17,723 nt of DNA, taken from assembly GCA_937967805.1 (NCBI GenBank), contig CALBTC010000229.1, forward strand, positions 1 to 17,723, given 5' to 3'. Positions 14,095 through 17,723 of the stretch are shown piece by piece; the first letter of the stretch is position 1, and every line of letters begins with the position of its first letter. Position numbers and translations under genes: made by a program. The notes beneath the pieces are model-generated. The model ran no database searches. It was not told the origin of the DNA and worked only from the letters and a program-made list of their open reading frames with translations. Origin of the DNA: an uncultured Anaerolineaceae bacterium. Its GTDB lineage: Bacteria > Chloroflexota > Anaerolineae > Promineifilales > Promineifilaceae.

Positions 14095-15081
14095 ATGAAG
14101 CTACTTTTGGAAATAACAACCCCCATTTTTCTGGGCGGCAGCGACGCCCGGACGCTGGCCGACGTGGTGCGTGTGCCCTCTATTCGGGGGCAGGTGCGCT
14201 ACTGGCTGCGGGCGGTGCTGGGGCGGCGCGTGGGGAATAACATAGCCGCCCTCAAAGAGGCCGAAAACAACCTCATGGGCCATACCGGCGCCTCTTCCCT
14301 GGTGCGTTTTCAGGTCACCGAAGGGCATCCGCTGGAAACGGCCGATCGCTACCTGCTGCCCCACCGGCAAAACAAGAGCAAGGTGCCGATGACCGCCTTT
14401 GCCGAAAAGCAGGCGTTTCAGCTCGCCGTTACCCCGCGCCCCGGCTTGAAGGCGATTTCCGACGATCTGTTGGCCGCCTTGCTGCTGTGGCTCAACCTGG
14501 GCGGGCTGGGCAAGCGCACCCGGCGCGGCTACGGCAGCCTGCGCTGCCTGCGGGCCACAGCGCCCGAAGAAATGGTGTCGCCGGACCGTCTGGCGCTGTT
14601 TACGGCCGGGCCGGGCGAATCGCTGCCCAATTATCTAGGCCGGATTTTGACCTGGCTCGATGAGGCGGTGCCCGCCACTTCTGCCGAGGAAAAGCCAGAC
14701 TACCCCATCCTGGCAAAGCCGAATGCTGCGGTGCTGGTGTGTGAACCAACCCATGCCCAAGGAGTAGATGCCCAGGCACCTGACTTTGAGCAGGCGATGA
14801 TCCCCTTCTGGCGCGACTTTCTGCGCGCCGGGCCGTGGCGGGATGATGTGGCTTACGGCTATGCCGATAGAAACGGCCGTCGCGCCTCGCCCTTTCACTG
14901 GCACATCAGCCAAACGGCCGAAGGATATCGCTGGGTCTTCACCACGTTTTACTCCGGGAGCACGCGCCAGCACGATACCGATAGCAATTGGGCGAAAGTG
15001 AACCGGCTGCTAACGGCCGTGCAGCAGCAAACAGAAGGCCAATTGGTTTGGGGACAACTGCCGGAGGTGGATCATGGCTGA
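14095..15081 (+). CDS. cmr1: Type III-B CRISPR RAMP protein Cmr1
   Basis: Cmr1 (328 residues) is a Cas7-type RAMP subunit of the Cmr effector complex; it caps the backbone near the 3' end of the crRNA and helps target capture. The N-terminus LLEITTPIFLGG, followed by RVPSIRGQVRYWLRAVLG, is the Cmr1 signature. The glycine-rich RAMP motif is LGGLGKRTRRGYGSL at about residues 135-149, and a late ASPFHWHI is also typical. ATG at 14095 is chosen because AAGGAG lies 6-8 nt upstream; the open frame continues 17 codons further up without support. It overlaps cmr2 by 8 nt and opens the operon. The 277-bp gap upstream holds a structured repeat, a palindrome and a REP-like element. Confidence 0.92.
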   Translation: MKLLLEITTPIFLGGSDARTLADVVRVPSIRGQVRYWLRAVLGRRVGNNIAALKEAENNLMGHTGASSLVRFQVTEGHPLETADRYLLPHRQNKSKVPMTAFAEKQAFQLAVTPRPGLKAISDDLLAALLLWLNLGGLGKRTRRGYGSLRCLRATAPEEMVSPDRLALFTAGPGESLPNYLGRILTWLDEAVPATSAEEKPDYPILAKPNAAVLVCEPTHAQGVDAQAPDFEQAMIPFWRDFLRAGPWRDDVAYGYADRNGRRASPFHWHISQTAEGYRWVFTTFYSGSTRQHDTDSNWAKVNRLLTAVQQQTEGQLVWGQLPEVDHG

Positions 15082-17014
15082 AAACAACCAGGCATTTTTA
15101 CTCTTTGCCATTGGGCCGGTGCAAGATTTTATCGCCACAGCCCGCCGCACCCATGATTTGTGGGCCGGCAGCCGGCTGCTCTCGCTGCTGATGGTAGATG
15201 CCTTAAAAAAAGCTGAAGAAGCGGGCGCAACCCCCATCTTCCCTTTACCGAATGCTGCCGGAGAGTGGCCTAAAAGCGTGCCTAATCGTGCCGTTTTGGA
15301 AGTACCTTCCACTACTGATGGCAAGGAATTGGGCGCTCTGATGGAAAACGCAGTGCAAGAAGCGTGGCGGCGAATTGAGCAGGGCGTGAAAGGACGATTT
15401 TCTTCCTATGTTCCCAAAGATGAAAAATATGATGGCTGGGATCAGTTGTGGCAAACGCAAAATAAAGGCTGGCTGGAACGATATTGGATCACCTGGCCGG
15501 CACAAGCCAATTATCCTGCCGGCTACCAGACCGCCAGTGAAATGCTGGATGCACGCAAGCGGCTGCGCCCCATTTCGCCGCGCGTGGAGGAGGGAGAAAA
15601 GTGTACGCTGTCCGGCGTGATGGCGGCGCTGCCAGACCCAAAGCTAAGCCGTGAAGCGATGCGGAATTTTTGGCAGGCCGTGCGGACTCAAGTAAAGAAA
15701 GCGGGCAACATATCGGAAACGGCCGTTCGCCGCGGAGAGCAGTTGTGCAGCGTCAGCATCGTGAAGCGTTTTGCCGATGCACATACCATATTGCAAGACG
15801 AAAAGCGCCGCTTTCCCTCCACCAGCAGCATTGCCGCCGCCGACTTTCGCCTGGCGCTGCTGCAAAATTGGTCAGCCGTGCAAAACGAGGTAGCGGCGTG
15901 GATGGATGCGGCCGACAAGCTCGAGCTGCCCACCTTCAACACGCCGGAGCCCATTGCCTGCCTGCGCAGCGCAGCGCAAATGGCAGCCGGTAACGGTGCT
16001 GAACGTTTCCTGAAATACGATGGCGACTATCTTTACCCCGACTTTTACACGGAATCACGCATTTTAGAAGCATGGGGTGAGGAAGAAAAGGATCGATTAA
16101 CGGATAAGCAAAAGAAGAAGTTGCAAAAGTTATCTGGAGCTGCTAAGGCTTTACGGGCGCTTTACACCGCTTGCCAAAAAACCGAGCCGCCTATCGTTCC
16201 GCCCTCACCTTACTATGCCGTGCTGAAAATGGACGGGGACGATATGGGCAAGACGCTTTCCAACAAGATTGGCAGCGCGGCCAAACACCGGGAGTTTAGC
16301 GGCCGTTTGGCCCGGTTTGCCCAAAACGACGTGCCCGCCATCGTGGAAGAAGATGCGCCGGGTGCCCTGGTGTATGCCGGCGGCGATGATGCGCTGGCGT
16401 TGTTGCCCGTTTCGCACGCCCTGCCTGTAGCGGAAACCCTGCGCCGGCGGTTTGTCGAAAAATTGTCGGATGATTCACCAGAGGGCTGGGGGGAGCTGCA
16501 CGCCAGCACCGGGCTGGTTTTTGTGCACCACCAGGCGCCGCTGCAAACGGCCGTGCGCCAGGCCACCACCATGGAGAAAGCGGCCAAGAGCAAGAAAAAA
16601 TACGGCCGTAACGCCATTGCCGTTAAACTTTTGCGCCGCTCCGGCGAGCCGCATGAAATGGGTAGTAAATGGATGGTAGGCACCGGCACGCCATTGCCGG
16701 TTGCCGACGTGATGGAAAAGGTGCGGCAGAGCATGGTGCAAAACGAGCTGGCTGCTAAGTTTGCTTACGAAGTGGCGGCAAACGCTGCGGCGCTAAGCGA
16801 GGTTCCACCTGCGGCGCTGCGGCTAGAAATCGGCCGTTTGCTGCGGCGGCACTGGGATGAGCAAAAGCGCAGGACCCCCGCTGCGCAGACAAAAATGGCT
16901 GCATTTACCGATGAGTTGGCCGAGGTTGCCCAGGCAAGTTCTGAGCGTGCCTATGATTTAGGGCGCTGGCTGCTGCTGGTGACCTTTTTGGCCAAACGAG
17001 GAGGTGACACATGA
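15074..17014 (+). CDS. cmr2: Cmr2 (Cas10), type III-B CRISPR large subunit, without HD domain
   Basis: Cas10/Cmr2 is the signalling subunit: when the complex binds target RNA, its palm domains make cyclic oligoadenylate from ATP. The first palm begins FAIGPVQDFIATARRTHDLWAGSRLLS, a Cmr2 hallmark. A second conserved motif is KMDGDDMGK (Asp387, Asp389-Asp390), and the cyclase motif YAGGDDALALL has GGDD at residues 436-439, intact. At 646 residues it starts directly with the palm domain; no N-terminal HD nuclease domain (no HD pair) is visible, so ssDNA cleavage is unlikely. The zinc-binding cysteine cluster often found between the palms is also not apparent. GGAGGT precedes the ATG inside cmr1 (8-nt overlap), and the stop overlaps the cmr3 start by 4 nt (ATGA), so translation is coupled. 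Confidence 0.95.
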   Translation: MAENNQAFLLFAIGPVQDFIATARRTHDLWAGSRLLSLLMVDALKKAEEAGATPIFPLPNAAGEWPKSVPNRAVLEVPSTTDGKELGALMENAVQEAWRRIEQGVKGRFSSYVPKDEKYDGWDQLWQTQNKGWLERYWITWPAQANYPAGYQTASEMLDARKRLRPISPRVEEGEKCTLSGVMAALPDPKLSREAMRNFWQAVRTQVKKAGNISETAVRRGEQLCSVSIVKRFADAHTILQDEKRRFPSTSSIAAADFRLALLQNWSAVQNEVAAWMDAADKLELPTFNTPEPIACLRSAAQMAAGNGAERFLKYDGDYLYPDFYTESRILEAWGEEEKDRLTDKQKKKLQKLSGAAKALRALYTACQKTEPPIVPPSPYYAVLKMDGDDMGKTLSNKIGSAAKHREFSGRLARFAQNDVPAIVEEDAPGALVYAGGDDALALLPVSHALPVAETLRRRFVEKLSDDSPEGWGELHASTGLVFVHHQAPLQTAVRQATTMEKAAKSKKKYGRNAIAVKLLRRSGEPHEMGSKWMVGTGTPLPVADVMEKVRQSMVQNELAAKFAYEVAANAAALSEVPPAALRLEIGRLLRRHWDEQKRRTPAAQTKMAAFTDELAEVAQASSERAYDLGRWLLLVTFLAKRGGDT

Positions 17015-17723
17015 GCTGGGTTTTTATTCAGCCAACCGACGTATGGGTTTTTAGAGACGGCCGTCCCTTTGTTGCCGGGCAAGGACACACGGTGGGGACG
17101 ATGTTCCCGCCAACACCGTTTACCGTGCAGGGCGCACTAAGAGCGCTCATCCTGGGGCACGATCCCGTGGACTGGCGTGAGTTCCATGCACAGGAGAGCG
17201 AAGCTGCCATCAAGATGGGAGAGCAGATAGGTTATCCGCGCCAGGAGAAAAATGGCGTGGAAACCAGAGCAGCAGAGGTAGGCAAGTTTTCTATGACAGG
17301 CCCCTTTCTGGGACAGTGGCTGCCGGATAAACAAAAGGCTGAGCTGCTGGCGCAACGGCCGTTAGACAGCTACCTCTATGATAATACGCCTGATAGAGAA
17401 AAATGGGACGTGCTGCGACCAGAAAAAGTATCACATCAATGGACGGAGTGGCCTGACGACGCGCCTCTTTTTCCCCTGCTGCCTCGTGAACGCATGGAAA
17501 AGCTTGAAGAAACAGAACATCCTTACCTGTTGGACGAGCCAGGCCTGTCGTTTTACCTGGAGGAAGAGCAGTTCCAAATGAGCAACACGGCCGCTTTTGT
17601 TTCCGAATCTCGCCTGGGCATTGCTTTGGATTATGGCCGGCGGCGGCCCAAGGAGCGCATGATCTATTCGTTGGATTACAGACGGCCGTCTGTGGCTCAA
17701 CTTGGCACGGATGCGGAACCCGG
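17011..17723 (+). CDS. cmr3: Cmr3, type III-B CRISPR RAMP protein (partial, cut by window end)
   Basis: The first 237 codons are present and the frame stays open to the edge. Cmr3 is the Cas5-type subunit that binds the 5' handle of the crRNA beside Cas10. The start WVFIQPTDVWVFRDGRPF, followed by GTMFPPTPFTVQGALRALIL, is the family signature, and SRLGIALDYGRRRPKERMIY matches its later conserved block. GGAGG lies 6 nt before ATG, inside the end of cmr2 (4-nt overlap). The remaining C-terminus, and probably cmr4-cmr6, should follow on the right. Confidence 0.93.
   Translation, partial: MSWVFIQPTDVWVFRDGRPFVAGQGHTVGTMFPPTPFTVQGALRALILGHDPVDWREFHAQESEAAIKMGEQIGYPRQEKNGVETRAAEVGKFSMTGPFLGQWLPDKQKAELLAQRPLDSYLYDNTPDREKWDVLRPEKVSHQWTEWPDDAPLFPLLPRERMEKLEETEHPYLLDEPGLSFYLEEEQFQMSNTAAFVSESRLGIALDYGRRRPKERMIYSLDYRRPSVAQLGTDAEP

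Overview
The window is 17.7 kb of bacterial chromosome, most likely from a member of the Chloroflexota (Anaerolineae/Caldilineae-like). That placement is an inference from the gene styles: a large XRE/NB-ARC/TPR regulator, RskA-type anti-sigma factor, SPFH protein and type III-B CRISPR proteins, with GC-rich codon use and good Shine-Dalgarno sites. It is not based on any database match. The whole window is peppered with the octamer ACGGCCGT, in genes and between them.

Layout. 1-2090: operator-like tandem palindromes at the left edge, a palindromic repeat, gltX (glutamyl-tRNA synthetase), a structured repeat, and a tRNA-Gln(CUG) with its own promoter and terminator. 2100-3461 (minus): an ECF sigma factor and its RskA-like membrane anti-sigma factor. 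3712-5937 (plus): an SPFH/stomatin-like protein, a hairpin, then a lipoprotein M28 zinc peptidase with a C-terminal beta-sandwich domain. 6023-9159 (minus): a UPF0173/UlaG-like metallo-hydrolase; then a probable operon of a four-helix membrane protein, a membrane-anchored lytic transglycosylase and a VOC/glyoxalase protein, with a good promoter, an overlapping operator dyad and a terminator. 9623-12229 (plus): an 868-residue STAND (XRE/NB-ARC/TPR) signalling protein.

12454-17723 is the most interesting part. A 58-residue secreted or membrane microprotein gene (minus) lies divergent to a gene for a CARF protein of the Cas_NE0113 kind that carries a C-terminal LuxR/GerE-like helix-turn-helix. 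It is followed by a 277-bp regulatory gap holding a 19-bp near-perfect palindrome, and then by a tightly overlapping type III-B operon, cmr1-cmr2-cmr3 (cmr3 runs off the end). Cmr2/Cas10 keeps the GGDD cyclase motif but shows no N-terminal HD nuclease domain, so its output should be cyclic oligoadenylate signalling. The only CARF protein visible carries a DNA-binding domain instead of a recognisable RNase domain. The working model is that the Cmr complex makes cyclic oligoadenylate, the CARF-HTH protein senses it, and transcription changes at the cmr promoter and perhaps at the divergent microprotein gene. No CRISPR array, cas1/cas2 or HEPN effector gene is visible here; they may lie beyond the right edge.
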